Of a stretch of DNA of 64,000 nucleotides, positions 44,938-58,908 are shown piece by piece; position 1 is the stretch's first letter, and the number at the start of each line of letters is the position of its first letter. Source of the DNA: Heliocidaris tuberculata (lineage: Eukaryota > Echinodermata > Echinoidea > Camarodonta > Echinometridae). Below the pieces are notes generated by a model. The model did no database searches. It was not told the DNA's origin and saw only the letters and a list, made by a program, of their open reading frames with translations. The position numbers and the translations under genes were made by a program. The stretch spans positions 8,487,491 through 8,551,490 of the forward strand of contig CM046845.1 of assembly GCA_025618425.1 (NCBI GenBank), given 5' to 3'.

Positions 44938-47900
44938 AACGAATAACTTATCAGCAACAAATACATTTTATAGTGTATAACAAGGGTTTAAAGTGTGTTT
45001 AAAGGTGCAGTGTATAAAAATCAATCTGATACAAATGCAGTGGTATTTTCATGAACGAGGATTGTTCGTGACCCAGTGAACTTGTTGTGAGCGAGGAGGA
45101 CGACTGAAGTCGCTGAGTTGGTACGTGACTCGAAAGAGAAATTTTCGTTGACAACACATTGCGATCTTTCACCACAAGATGAAGAAATATCGTATGGCCC
45201 CGCGGTCCTTACTCGTTACGAATGTCAATGCACTCTTTGTTCGAAACTTACAGGGTTCTTCATGGTCCTGTATTAAATTTTAATGAAAAATATTCTTTTT
45301 ACCGTCATTCAGATAAAATAAGGAAGCTTTACTTTTCTACGAGTATGTGTTGACACACCATTTACATAAAGTTTAATCACAAGTTTAGATTTAGTGTTAT
45401 CTTAATTAAACATGATTTGAAGGGTTCGTTCTGGACCTGTAGTTATTAGTGATATATTTTCATAATTTTAATAAATCCTTCTAGAAGCAAAATTCTTTTT
45501 TTACTTGAATCAATTCTGCATAATTTTTTTGGTCACTTTTAAACTTAGCCATTCACAAATGACATGCTTCTCTTTTTTCAATATGCGTTCTCTAAAATCC
45601 ATAAACATTTCTGGATATTTACATTGCAAGGGATTTGAAATTTGAAATTCGAAATAAATACATCAATGTACTAAATGATGATGCAATTTCTACTTTGTCA
45701 CTGCACTTGCTTCTTGAAGAGAGTTTTATAATCAATTGTTGGAAATCTATTTCTTAGGTGCATCTATAGGGGTACATGAAAAGGGATTTTAGATTTAGTG
45801 GTTGTCACTTTGAAGACAAAGGGGTGCCTTAGATGTCTGTTGGGCTCATTCGGTTTTGCCCAGCATAGCAACAGCTAAAAGACACATTTACATAAAAGTC
45901 GTGTTAACAGTAAGAATCGGGTTTATGAAATAAACACATTGGCCGATTGGTGATCCAAAGAATATATCATAAACTTGATTTTGTCTGTTTAGTTGGAAAT
46001 AAGAGCAAACAAGGCAGCCGCTAGCTTGTTTAGATTCATTTCCTTCCCTAACAAGTGTTCGCCAGTGATGAATATTCGTCAGCACTTGCCATTCCTCATT
46101 TGAATTTTTTCTTCTTCTTCAAATCATCCCGCCAATAAAATCTTCTCTCTATGTTCTATATATATTCTGATTCGTATTGTGCATTATTTCCATTTCACTC
46201 TTTCCTTTCACAATTTCAGATTTTCTCCCACCTTCATTCTACTCTTTCTTTTCATTGCTCCTTCTGTTCTCTTTTCATCCTCCCCCTCCTCCTTCTTCTC
46301 CCTCGCGCACATTCTTTTCAATTTCCTCGGCGAGAAAGCCGCATTATGAGCTAAGCCTGTTGCGTGCGTGCTTGAGTACTTCCCCCTCGTATCCAGTTGC
46401 AGAAGCGCTGAAAACTCGGGCTCATTTCGGGATATGGAGGCCACTTAATACACGCTCCCGTTTCCCTGCCGGAGAAAAAAAAAACAGAGAGAAAGAAAAG
46501 AGAGAGATGCACCCCACTCATGGCTGTAACAATAGATGGTCTCTTGTTTGAAGTAGTTCGTTTGCGCCTCGATTGTATCTATGCATCTATCGAACACCCT
46601 GGATGGAATCGAGAAAGAGAGGGAGAGAGGGAGAGAGATAGGAGACACAAAAATATGGCGGGGTTTCGCGCGCGCCAAATCCCCAGGTAACAGAAATACC
46701 AGGCGACGAGATGCATCCGGGACACCACTTTTTTTCATTCACCAAGTCAATCACAGTTTCGTAGAAGACCGGGGTTTGTTACAAGTGTTTTTCTCCTTCT
46801 GCTCCGATTAAAATGTGAAACTGGTTCTGCTCCGATTACCTCGTTTGTCCCGGACTCGAATCAACTTTTTTTTTTTTTAGCAACGAATATCCAAAATGTT
46901 TGTCAAAGGATTCTACATCTTTATTCAAAATATTAATGATGATCGCCCTTATGCAAAATAATTGCTTTTTCTCTTTCGATAATCAGATGTTCACCCACCT
47001 CCAGGCCGATATATTTTGACAAATGCCGACTATAACGCTTTTATTTTTGGATGGCTATTTTGTTAAGGACGAGTATATACATTGTAATTTCAGCAACAAA
47101 TAATTGGTATAGGCGTATTTTGATTCGGCATCTACTGTAGATATCATATGAATAAGAGTGTGTATGTACGGTATAAGGAGGGAATCAATTGTTATGTAAC
47201 GAAATGAACTTGACCTTGTTTTCCGCCCTCTTTAGAAGACATCATCGTTTTACCTGCACCGTTGTTTACCGGTCATGTATAATATTGATTTCCAAATTGA
47301 TAATTCTGACATGAGTGATATTTTGTTAACTCAATTTTTAGCAAAACATCCATAAGCATATTTAGGAATATACTTATGTATATGCTTATAGTATATTTAG
47401 GAATATACTGTACACAATTATCAATTTTGATCAATTTTGTTTTGAAAGTAAAGTCCGGCATTTAATGGTGACCTGCGCACTCTTGGAATACTGCAGTTCA
47501 CCCCCCCCCCCCCCTCCCATCATCTTCGTCAGGAGAAAATGGAACATGGCCGATACAGATACACCCTCTGAGAGAAGACGATGACGTCAGTATCGATCCC
47601 TGCTATCGCTCGTACAGAGTATCCGTAAATGTAACCCATATTTGCCATCCAGTCTGTCATATTTGGATAATTTTTCGATATTAAACATATCCAGTTACCC
47701 CGGGGCTTCGTGTACGCGAATTCCCTACCAAGTCCGCGCCGTATCAGAAGCAACATTCAATCCGAGCCAAGTCTCTGATGAACTGAAATGTCCATACCTA
47801 CGTCGATTTCTTGTCTGTGTGCAAGTGTACTTCGTGAACTTTTTACTTTGGGACCCGGCCATGTGTACTTTTTTGGGATGCACTATCATGGCATTCCTAC

Positions 47901-49204
47901 AAGTTTGTTATGTCATTAAGTTTGCCTTGGTGGTGGGATCCTCTCCTGTCGTGGTGGGAAGGGGGAGATGGATAGGAAGCGGGAGGAGGTTGGGATTGAC
48001 GGGAAGCAATGACATGGAGAACAAACCAAATGATCTTTTTTTTCCAAAATGTAGTCGATATAGATATCACGATGATGACTGATTGATGACCAGTACAATA
48101 TTTTGTCGTTTATTTTTTTTTTAATGACTTCTTTCTGTAATTTAGATCCATCCAAATAAATCGACATGCAAATTGTAGATCCATATTGACAGACATATAT
48201 ACATTAGAAGGTTGGTCATCTTGTTAATGATTAGACTTAAACTTAAATCTTATATTTGAAATAATTGTTTATGATGATGGCAACAATGACGACGAGGGAG
48301 AGGTAAATAGGTAATATACCGATGACGAGGAGTAGAACGATTACCATGATGATGATGATAATGATGATGATGATGATGGGGATGATGATGATGGTGGTGA
48401 TGATGATGATGATTATCATGATAAAGAAGAGTAAAAAAAAAATCCCCATCTCATTAAAAACCAATTTAGGGAAATGCTTGCGGAGATTTTAACCGACTCG
48501 TCACAATCATTCTTTGTCTTGCACGGTCCCTATACAATCTAACAAAAACAATAATGGTTGCAAGATTCCACAAACAGTCAATAATTCATGAATCCGTATA
48601 CTGACTGGCTGAATGAAATCATTTACCCATATCTTGCCTTTTGTTTCGAGGATTAACAAGTTTCCTGCGGTTAAGTTAGAGAAAATGTCTGTCTAAATGT
48701 TAAAACACGAAAAAAAAAAACCCACAGTTGTCTGTCACTGGCTGAGAAATTACCATAGCTCTTCCAAGAACGTTCACTTTTCATCCATTGTTTCATCTAG
48801 TAACATTTCCCTGGTTTCATATAGGAAATAAAATCACGGTTATAGGAAATTACCTATAGTACGAACTGTGGTGAAAAGAACCAGCTCTATTGCTGCATCT
48901 CGACCATCTTTTTTCCCCCGGGAGCGCTGGCGGCTGTGAGTCTCATTGTTCGTATTATGAATAGGTGGTAGGAAATGGCTGGATTATTCCTAATTGTTGG
49001 TGATTGCATTTCTTTCGTCTCATCTTTTTTTTCCTTTCCCTTTCTTTGATTTCTCCCATTTCTAGACTATTAACTAATGGTTAGCGTAGATACGTAGTTG
49101 CGTGGATGAGGAGAAGAAGAGTAGGCCTATATGACGTGAATAATTTATAGAAATCTATAAAATGCATTTGGATCTTCCATAATGAAACGTGTTTGATGAA
49201 GAAT

Positions 49205-49205
<1 letters not shown>
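44938..49205. other. No gene seen
   Basis: Unique AT-rich DNA. 46300 to 46480 is GC-richer. At 47350 to 47412 TATTTAGGAATATACT occurs twice around a TATATGCTTATA palindrome. A 146-codon frame at 47642 lacks domains and splice support. Confidence 0.45.
48340..48422. repeat. (GAT)n array
   Basis: About 25 GAT units with GGG and GTG variants. Confidence 0.9.

Positions 49206-49252
<47 letters not shown>
49206..49252. repeat. (GA)n microsatellite
   Basis: About 23 GA units. Confidence 0.9.
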
Positions 49253-49254
<2 letters not shown>

Positions 49255-51796
49255 AGGAGATATAAAGGTGGAGTTGCATTCAAAAGAAAAGGCCGAAATG
49301 GTGAGAAGATTCATTCCAATCAGCTGTAAATGAAAAGAAACCAAAAAATGAAAATGAAGAGACATTTGAAATTTGTTCATATTTAGTTATTCCCCTAAAG
49401 ACCTTTTCTTGTGATTTTAAAAAAAAAATATAAACATAAGCAATCGTGTGTTTGTGTATCAGTTGGTCACAATATCCAGAATAATCTATCGAAATGTCCC
49501 ATAAACATTCTCTCTTTTACGAGCGCCAAAAACTGATTAACTTTGTATACATCGTAGGGATATGGTTAACGCTAAACCTGTAATTTTGTCCAATTTTGTT
49601 TATTTATTTATATAGTTATTCATTTTTTGTATCATCTATATTACAATTTTAATTTGTAAATTTTCTATCATTGATTCAAAATAATCGTTATTTTCGGTGG
49701 ATACACCCAATAGCGAATGAAGATTGTTTTGTTTTTCTTTCTCTCTCTCTCTCTCTCTCTCTGTCACACACGCACACATAAACACACACATTCGTCCGCG
49801 CCCACCGACAAAAAAAAAATGTGATGTCGGTATCAATGCTGTTACTTTATTCTCAGCTCTCCATTTCGAGAATTCATTTTTATGTTAGTATTTTTTTTTT
49901 AAACTTCATTACTCCTCTTTTGTCATCTCTTTTTATTTGCATAACATCCCTGCGATTCTCCTTTTGAATACGTAGCTCACTCTTTTCTAAAATAGGGATA
50001 ATTTCTGGCGTCAGACAATCTGGTAATGCCATTTAGACTGATATCAGTTCATATCCCGGGCAATTACGCATCATTCGGACTCTAAGTGAGATATTGCAAT
50101 TAGCAGGAAGCGATGGAAGTTAGTAAGAAAGAGAGAGGAAAAAGAGAGATACAGAGAGAGAGAGAGAGAGTTAGAGATATAGGGCGAAAAAATGAAAGAA
50201 AGAGAAAAACACATAAAGAGAAAGGCAAAATATAGAAACAGAGAGAGGGGTGGGCTACAGGGGGGGGGGGGTGATGAGAAAGAGAGAGAAGAGGGGAAGA
50301 GAGAGTTCGGGTTCATAAAAAAGAGGATGAAAGATAGAGCAAAAGAAGGAGATAAAGAGAGAAGAGAGAGGAAGAGAGAGAGAGAGGGAGAGAGAAAAAA
50401 GAGGGAAGAGAGAGATGAGAGCTAGAGCGAGAATCCAATCATAGCGCTTGCCTGTTGCCCGCGCCAAAATGATACGCCGTTTAAGAGATTATCGTAATTA
50501 CGAAGTAACGATTGCCTTTCAATTTAAGTTGCATTAAAAGCTATGGATATAGACACATGGATTTTGGAATGGAATTTGATGTCTTTAAGTTCACTTAAAC
50601 TTTAAATTGAAATTCTGGATGAGGTCTTTGAGATATTGAATATATTCTGCACTTAATTTAGAGAAATTAAAGAAGTCATTTGATAATTATAAAGAATGAA
50701 ATTTGATTAGATTCGTATTCTTAATATTCAACTGATATGAATAGAAACACTCCAGTGTTTCCCCCAGCATTCCAAATGCAATATAATAAGAAGACCTCAT
50801 CACACAACGGTTACGCTCATCAAATAAAAGAACAACCCCCCCCCTCTCTCTCTGTCTCTCTCTCACACGCTTTTTTTCATTGATCTTTATTTTGATTCCA
50901 CTCAATAATTATACATAAATCATATTCAACATTTCAATGAAAGTACATGCATATGACAACTAAAACACATTATCTTGTAACATTTTCTATAAATGAATAA
51001 CTGAAATTCGAAAAATAACTTTGTATACATCGTAGAGACATGGGTAACACAAACATACACACACACCCGCACACAAGCATGCTCTCTCTCTCTCTCTCTC
51101 TCTCTCTTTAACCGTGTTTCGATTTGAAAGACACATTTCTTTCTGTACATCTCACTCATACCAATATGTCTGATGTAATCTAACTTAGTTTTTTTTTTCA
51201 TTCCTGAGCGACATGAATAAAGCGAATGCATGCCTGATATAATTTTTAAAAATATTTTTAGAAATATTACCCCAAAAATGGGGTTGACAAAAAAAGTGTT
51301 ACTATTATAGCTTTGACAATGAAATTAATCAGTATATCTCCTGGTAACTGCTGAATTCACATCAGACGGATACATTAAAAACATTACATCAATTTATTCT
51401 TATACTATATTCCCATACATACGCAATAAAAATTGGGATGTATTTTTGGATGCTGTAATCGCCTTATATCACGTAATAGAGAAGGCGTCCTTTAGTCCCT
51501 GAAGTTCTATTTTAGAACATGAATTACAATATAATGAAAGTGCATGTTCTGATGCAACATTCGTGGACACATTTCCCCAAAGGATTCGTAATTCTGTGCT
51601 AGAGTTTAATTCTCATAGAAATCCTGCGGTAAGGTTTATGTAGAAAATGGGGATCTTAACGCAGGTCTCTCTATACTAGGGCAAGTACTATTCAGGAATA
51701 TTGCTTTAAAGCAAGCTGTGTTTTTAAGCATACAGCATCTGAAATAAGGAACACGATGTTTAGAAAAAAGGCGAAGATGTTTTCATTATTACTTTA

Positions 51797-51798
<2 letters not shown>
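49253..51798. other. No gene seen
   Basis: Unique AT-rich DNA with CT and CA microsatellites at 49738 to 49790, 50840 and 51080. TTTGTATACATCGTAG occurs at 49541 and 51020, a shared 16-base string of unknown meaning. Confidence 0.45.
50125..50420. repeat. Purine-rich (GA)n region
   Basis: About 300 bases dominated by GA, including one G run. Confidence 0.9.
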
Positions 51799-52164
<366 letters not shown>

Positions 52165-52411
52165 TAGTTAATAACAATAATGAAGATGATAATGATAATG
52201 ATAATAATAATGATAATGATAGTAGTAATAATAATATAGTAATGATAACAACAACAACAGTAATTATAGTAGTAATAATAATGATAGTAATTGTGATGAT
52301 AATAGTAATATAAATAATATTGGTGTCTTCTTATGAAGCGCGTATTACGATGTTCCCACCGTCCTCTTTCCATGTAACATTTTCTGTATTGATCTTTGTT
52401 CATCAAATGCT

Positions 52412-52500
52412 TTGTTATTATTGTCGGAAGGAAATAAATGTGAATTTCAATTCAATATATATATATATTCATATTCATTTCCTTCCGACAATAATAACAA
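52412..52500. repeat. Perfect 24-bp inverted repeat beside a (TA)n array
   Basis: TTGTTATTATTGTCGGAAGG AAAT (52412 to 52435) recurs exactly in reverse at 52477 to 52500, with a 41-base spacer containing TATATATATAT. Perfect conservation of both arms suggests a recent event or a replication-slippage palindrome. Confidence 0.75.
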
Positions 52501-52510
52501 GGTATCTGAT

Positions 52511-52515
52511 TTATA

Positions 52516-52598
<83 letters not shown>
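52511..52598. repeat. (TA)n array
   Basis: About 80 bases of TA next to the palindrome at 52412. Confidence 0.95.
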
Positions 52599-52602
<4 letters not shown>

Positions 52603-53357
52603 AATATATACAAAATTATGATTGTTCATATTACTATGGTAATCGTGTAATAATTTGAATGCGTTAATGAAAATATTATATATAAACTCTGTAAAGTGCA
52701 CAGAGGAAAACGCAATGTACTCCTGCTATTTGCAGGGGTAAGGTTAAGTAAAGTAATTTGATTGAGCAGGACATCTAGGAATAGACTGAATTGCCCTTGG
52801 AAATTGAGAACGGCCTGTAATAAATGTATGGAATCGTAATGGGTAATGATTGATGAATATACCGATCTTGATTTGAATACATTACCCCCTTTCTTCTTCG
52901 AAACATGCACATATAGATATTGCTGAAAGATATATGTAATTTATCATCGTAACTGTGAGCAAGATCTTTGGGGCAGGTATGGAGTGCATCATTTTGATAA
53001 ATGTTTTGGGCTCTCCATGAAGAAGACGAAAGCTTCTCGTAAAAGCCCGCCGTGTATATGCAAAGGGTAAACGAAAAAAAAAAACAATTCTTGAGATATG
53101 CGATTCCGTGTTGGGACATGGGCTTGAGGAAGGTGCGATGAGAGAAAATTAAAAGGACGAGAGAGGGGAAATGGGCTGAGCACCTCGAAACACCTGCTTC
53201 GTTCTCAAACGTCTGTCCTCGATGCCGAGAGAAAGAACAAGAGCGGGCGAAGGAATTAGGATAGAGGGGGAAATAAATGAAAACACTCTCGCAAATTGTA
53301 TTTGCTTATCGACCGGGCGAGAGCGGGGGAAGGAGGGAAATAAGGATACAGAAAGAA

Positions 53358-53360
53358 AGA

Positions 53361-53397
<37 letters not shown>
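53358..53397. repeat. (GA)n microsatellite
   Basis: GA array. Confidence 0.9.
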
Positions 53398-53399
<2 letters not shown>

Positions 53400-54096
53400 C
53401 GCAGGTTTTCTGTCTTTGATGGATTCCTCTAGTATGTATTCCACAGGTTAAAGCTGGCAGAAAAGAGAGGATGTCTGGAAGCCTGGGGGAAAGGGGAGAA
53501 GGGGGATGAGCGGTTTTTGCAGGTTAGATAAATTTCAGTGTGGTGAAAGACCTCCTTGACAGATGCATTATCGTACAAAAAAAAGAAAAAAGAAAGAAAG
53601 AAATACAAAAAGGCATCTTGTATTAAAGTGATCGAAAGCTTCATTTAGGCTATAGAACCAAAATAACTGAAACAATAGTGATTATCAACATGTAAATAAG
53701 GTGTTAATGTCTGAAAATGTGTTCATATAATTATTTTTTTCTAAATATTATAATTTCGTATCATGTTATTGAATGCAGAAATGAAATTAATCAATCAACA
53801 TGTTACCAAATAGCAATTATATTATTGACTTGAATAACATAACAAGTATTACAAGCGAGATCACTGCGCAAATTAAGACAATATTCAAGAACACGTTAAT
53901 GATAAACATTCTACAATATTCCACCATTAAATAAATTATAACGCATGAAGATATTCATCATCACTGGCGTAGCCAGACTAGTTGAACAGATAAGGTGGAC
54001 GCAGACAGGGGGGTGACACACAGAAGCTCACAGAGTAGATTACTTTTTTTTCCTATTCACCATGCATTATATAAACATGATAAACGCATTTGCAGA

Positions 54097-54188
54097 ATCA
54101 TTATTATCATTATCATCACCATCATCATCACCCTCATCATCATATTCAACAACATCATCATCATCATCATCATCACCATCATCATTCA
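54097..54188. repeat. (ATC)n array
   Basis: About 30 ATC units with interruptions. Confidence 0.9.
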
Positions 54189-55079
54189 ATAACAACAAAG
54201 TGGATTCTCTCATTAAACTCCGCTACAATAATCTTTCTCACCATCCCCCCTTCTACTTCAGCTCGCCCTGCTTATATTAAAGTTAAAATCAAAGCAAAAA
54301 CATGTCCAAAGCAATTTTTACTTTTTTCCCCTAATACTGTATATACCTCTTTACTCGGTATCAAGTTTATTACTGTATAATGAAATCCTGATACACACAC
54401 AAAAGCCTCCTTAAGTGCATTTTCTAAATCTCATTTGGATTTGATGCTACGTGCAAAACAAAAATTAATCAAATTATGATTTCATGATCCAGCGCATACC
54501 ACATGAGTACCCCTGGGACATAGGCAGAGGGAGACAAAGAAAGAGAGAGGGAGAGGGGGAAGAGAAAAACGAAAGAGAGAGAAGGGGGGAATAGAGAGAG
54601 AGAACGAGCAAAGAAAAATAGGTAGAGAGAGAGAGAAATGAACAACTGCATGAAAGAAATAAGCAAAGGGAGAAAATAGGAGGGGATAACATATAATTAT
54701 TCCAATGTATACATGCAAAATGGAAGACAGCAAACACAATAAAGGTTGTCCAATACGCTTTACTCTTTTAGATTAAAATTGAAAAAAATAATAGCAGCAT
54801 TGAGAACCAACCGATAAAATAATGTTTTGAAGTAACTGGATGGGGCAGTAAGAAAGGAAGAAAGAAAAAAAAAATGAAGTCATAACACTCTGGAAGAGAA
54901 AGTGGTGAAACTTTAAAAAGAAAATAATAATTATGAGGGCCTTCAGTAGGTGGAGAACATTAAATATTTCATAACAGTATACACGGGCAGAAAGCACGGT
55001 TTAAAAAAAAAATGCGATCAAGGATCTGCGACATTATTAAGAGTAGATAAAGACCTTCTTATAAAGGAGAGTCATTATC

Positions 55080-55330
55080 AAAACCCTTCCCGCCCGTCCT
55101 AGGCCAGCCGTGGCGTCACTATCTCTGTATATTCCACAGGTCCGTGCGCGACGCCACCAGAGTGTGTGTGTGTGTGTGTGTGTGCTGCTGCTGCTAACAG
55201 GTAGTCGCTAAACACGTGCGAGCGTAGCTAGAGAGGAACGGCCGATTGAGTAGTGCATTAGTACGCACAGCCGCCTGCTCTATCAAGATGGTAGAAGCAA
55301 AGTGAACAGTCTTGCTTTTTCTTCGCTTTT
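55080..55330 (+). promoter_or_regulatory. GC-rich island, possible promoter or 5' UTR
   Basis: GTGGCGTC and GACGCCAC form a 8-bp inverted pair around TGTATATTCC, followed by the GT/CTG microsatellite and CpG-rich CACGTGCGAGCG and ACGCACAGCCGCC. A short ATG frame (five codons) would be an upstream ORF. No coding exon follows within reach. Confidence 0.18.
55161..55195. repeat. (GT)n and (CTG)n microsatellite
   Basis: About 11 GT units followed by four CTG units. Confidence 0.9.
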
Positions 55331-55637
55331 TACTTCAAGATACATAGGGCAGCCTTCAGCAATATCATTAGGCTGCTAGATTGTCTGGTTGACACTGCTT
55401 TTCTTGAAGAATCGTCTCGTCTTCATGATGAATACTTTGAACAGTGAATAACACACTGCATCATATATACACGTATCATGGATCGTGTTTTGAATATTTC
55501 CAGGTTTTGTCGAATTACAAAATAAAGCAAACATTCACATGAATAATGGAGTCATGTTACTGAATTTGTGAGTATAACACTTGCCATGCATTCCCGAGGT
55601 GAAGTACGCTGAAGTTGTAGCGTAAAATCATATGTAA

Positions 55638-55820
55638 CACGATAAAAACTACTTTCGAAAAATAAACTCAAGACAATTTCAATAGCCCTGTCTATCACCT
55701 TTAGAAATGTGCGAACATTACAATGGCGTATTACGTAATCCGAACAAGATTTCTATGGGCAGTACAACAGGCCTTTGAAATTGCCCTTGAGTTTATTTTC
55801 CGAAAGTAGTTTTGATCGTG
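55638..55820. mobile_element. Foldback element of 183 bp, 53-base arms
   Basis: Left arm CACGATAAAAACTACTTTCG AAAAATAAACTCAAG... is matched in reverse by ...CTTGAGTTTATTTTC CGAAAGTAGTTTTGATCGTG with few differences. The loop contains ATTACGTAATC, a small palindrome. No coding capacity; no target duplication recognised. Confidence 0.7.
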
Positions 55821-57045
55821 GCATGTACAGTATTCGCTAGCACCTCTGATTATTTGTCGAACATTTTTTTTAATGCTTATCTCTATAACGAATCATATGG
55901 TCAAGTATGCTAAACGGCTGAAAGTAATTTTTGTTCTATAAGATAACAATGAGTAACAGAAGTAATATTCTTTACAACTTTTCTCTATCTTTGTACTAAT
56001 CTCTTTACTAAGCAAAGTTCAGTTAAACGTTGTTTGAAAAATCGTTCATATCTAAGAGACATATTGTGTAATTTCTCGTTTTCATGACTCTCTCTCTCCC
56101 TCTCCAGCACTGTATATAGCAGCAAGGTTACTTTTAGAGATTCATATTTAGATTCATCATCTCCAAACACTAAACTGTTTAATTATGAAATAGTTACTGT
56201 TATCCATCCTACTCCTAAACAAAAAGAAAACATAAAAAGAAAAATATAAGCTGTGCTTGAAAACGATATACTTGAAAAAGATTGATCGAACAGACACTAA
56301 TGAATAAAACTTTGATGGATCTTATTAATATCAGCACGTAATTGAAAAAAATACGGATTTTTTTTTTCTTCAAGAGGGCAAACAAACTTTGCTTGATAAG
56401 ATTTCCGGAAGAAGATATCTGCCTTGAGCTGTGTGCACTAGCTATCTACAGCAGACGGTAAAGTAATTTGTTGGTGAATAATTTACGCGCCAAGGGAATG
56501 GCGTTGTCAAGAAACAAAAAATGGAGGGAAAAAATGTCCAAGGTTGATAGTGCGCTCTGCACATCAAAGACAACCTGTTATTTCCCGTGTCAAATAAGGG
56601 TCTGTCCACACAGGCCCCGGTCTGAACTTTGTAACTTTTGTTTTTCTCTCTATTTGATAAACTGTATTGAAGTTATGATGCAGATGTGTCGGTAATAAGC
56701 TTTGCGCAAGGAAATGCTGACTCACATTTTCTACCAGCGTAGCTGTGGGAATCTACCATAATGGATAACTTCAAATTGGTTTGTAGGTAAAAAGCAGTTC
56801 CTCTATATACAGATATGGGAAAAATAGGAAGGAAATAATGTATAATATAAATGCAGACTTAATGTGAGAGGGTAACTGCAAGACATTAACTTACGAGACG
56901 TTTATGGCTGTATGTCTTTCTTGGACTTTAGTGGCCGGGAGTGCTTTTCTGCCATTCCTATTTCTAAAGTGTTGGTGTTAGGCGACAGAGTTCGACTATT
57001 AAACAGAGTGCTACAGATTTTCATCGTGTAATTTCCCTTTCGTTT
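55821..57045. other. No gene seen
   Basis: Unique DNA. A 75-codon frame at 56468 is unsupported. Confidence 0.5.
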
Positions 57046-57094
57046 TGTGTGTGGGTGTGTGTGTGTGTGTGTGCGTGTGTGTGTATGTGTGGTT

Positions 57095-57127
<33 letters not shown>

Positions 57128-57129
57128 AG
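57046..57129. repeat. (GT)n flanking a 24-T run
   Basis: GT arrays on both sides of a T run at about 57093 to 57116. Confidence 0.9.
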
Positions 57130-57539
57130 TGTCCGCTTTCTAACGCAAGTTTGTCACTTAGCTAAGCTACCGCGAGATAAAAATAGGAGGCTAATTAGGA
57201 GACCAAGATTCGTTTTAGATCAGTAGAGATGGTGTTAGTAAAAATGATGATTCGATGATAAACCAGATAAACCATTTCGCTTTTCACGCACTTCAAAAAT
57301 ATTCCTCAAGAAAAAAAAAAGAGCCGTCTGCATTTAAGATCATATAACGTCTAACAGGCACGTTTCTGGTGACGAATCCCTTATTGGTTTTAAGGATAAG
57401 TTTAGCACTTGGTGAGATGACTCAAGACTCATGTTGTTTGGCCAGATTAAATTTTCTGGAAAATCTAAAGGTGGCAAAAGATACGGAGGACTGAGAAGAG
57501 AGATATAGACAAGAGAACCGTGAAAAAAAAAAACAGAAG

Positions 57540-57775
57540 AAAAATCGGGCATACAATTTTCGGGTCCAGTCGTCGAACCCTAGTCTGGATTCCCCCAGAG
57601 AGCGCACAGTTCACGGTGTTCCGTGATGAAAATGCCACACTCTGTTGCTTTTCCAAATTACAGCAAGAAGCGGAGCGCATCTAATACCCTCTCCCGTCTT
57701 CAGCCCGCCGCTTAATCACAGCAATACCAGTTAGGCAAGCTGCCTGATCACGTGCGCTTATAGACCAGTGATGCG
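57540..57775. promoter_or_regulatory. GC-richer unique island
   Basis: Non-repetitive, with GAGCGCACAGTTCACGG, AAGCGGAGCGCATC and TGATCACGTGCGC strings. A regulatory region or worn exon are both possible; frames here are short. Confidence 0.15.
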
Positions 57776-57814
57776 AAACTCCTTCATTCTCACTCAATGA
57801 GGGAGAGTGAGTGT

Positions 57815-57824
57815 GTGAGAGAGG

Positions 57825-57855
<31 letters not shown>

Positions 57856-57858
57856 GTG
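57815..57858. repeat. (GA)n with G run
   Basis: GA array followed by 12 G. Confidence 0.9.
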
Positions 57859-57974
57859 GATGAAAGGGAAGGGAAGAAAGTGTGTGAGAGAGAAAGATGA
57901 TAGGAAAAATGACAATGACATATAAATGACACAGAAAGGAAAAGGGGTGTCGAAAAGAGTAGAGAACCGCAGAC

Positions 57975-58232
57975 AATGGCGGATCCTTGCCAAAGAATAT
58001 AATGCGTACAAAAGGAAAAGGTGCCCCCCTAATAGTGCCCCTCCCTGCAGCGTTTTTAGACGATAAAGGGCACCTGAAAATTTCTCTTGTTTATCTTGTT
58101 TTTATTTGTTTCGATTTGCATTTCAAAGAATTTTAGAGTAAAAAAATCACCCCAGATAAGATGACAACTTTGATCTGACTTGTGCCCCCCCCCCCTCCCT
58201 TTCCCGGCCAGAGAATCGTGGATCTGCCCCCA
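57975..58232. mobile_element. Worn CAATGGCGGATCC-type element
   Basis: Starts CAATGGCGGATCCTTGCC and ends near GTGGATCTGCCCCC, with TTGTGCCCCCC and CCGGCCAGAGAATC inside, as in the 3315 and 31402 copies. Ends are degenerate and no target duplication is visible. Confidence 0.45.
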
Positions 58233-58287
58233 AAAGGGGGGGGGGGGAAATTTTGTAGAATAGAAAGAGAGTTGATTAGAGAGATAA

Positions 58288-58363
58288 AGCAAGAGAGAGA
58301 GAGAGAGCACGAGATGAATAATGAAGGGAAGAGAGAGAGAGAGAGATAGAGAGAGCTAGAGGA

Positions 58364-58395
<32 letters not shown>
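58288..58395. repeat. (GA)n region
   Basis: Three GA arrays over about 100 bases. Confidence 0.9.
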
Positions 58396-58399
<4 letters not shown>

Positions 58400-58847
58400 C
58401 AGATGACAAGCTCATGAGCACGACACGGGTTTCAAAGGAGTGTTTATATTAACCACATGATATACATGTATGTTGTATGGTTATCGTGTAATGGGTACTG
58501 AGAGCGATTACGCCCATTGGTCTGCTTCTTGTCCGACATTTAAAGGAGAAGAGGGGCGCAGGTGATCTATTTCAGAATTTAAAAAAACAAACAATAATGG
58601 TATTGTGATAAATGAATCTTGTAAATTGGACATTATTTTGCCAGTAAATCTGGATCTGACACCTCACCCCCACCTAAACCCTTCAAAAGAAATGGGGAGG
58701 AACGGAAATTGTGTGGGGTGCTCAAATATGTTTTTTATAGAACCAACAAGCTATAAGAATAATAACTGTAAATAAATATTGCGCAATTTCTATCAACATT
58801 ATACTCAACTGCGCTTTCAAATTTTTATTTCACTACATATCCCTCTT

Positions 58848-58849
<2 letters not shown>

Positions 58850-58903
<54 letters not shown>

Positions 58904-58908
58904 ACTCT
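58850..58908. repeat. (CT)n microsatellite
   Basis: About 28 CT units. Confidence 0.9.

Larger units (their letters stand above)
52599..55079. other. No gene seen
   Basis: AT-rich with purine-rich stretches (53220 to 53400, 54525 to 54640). CACTGGCGTAGCCAGACTAG at 53963 is a lone end of the CAGTGGCGTA family. Confidence 0.45.

Noticed and set aside
47642..48082. 146-codon frame
   Set aside because: Composition is mixed and ends in GGGAGG-rich sequence; no domain, no start context or splice evidence.
55985..56170. Short frame with ERERES-type residues on the minus strand
   Set aside because: Driven by a CT-rich patch; no other evidence.
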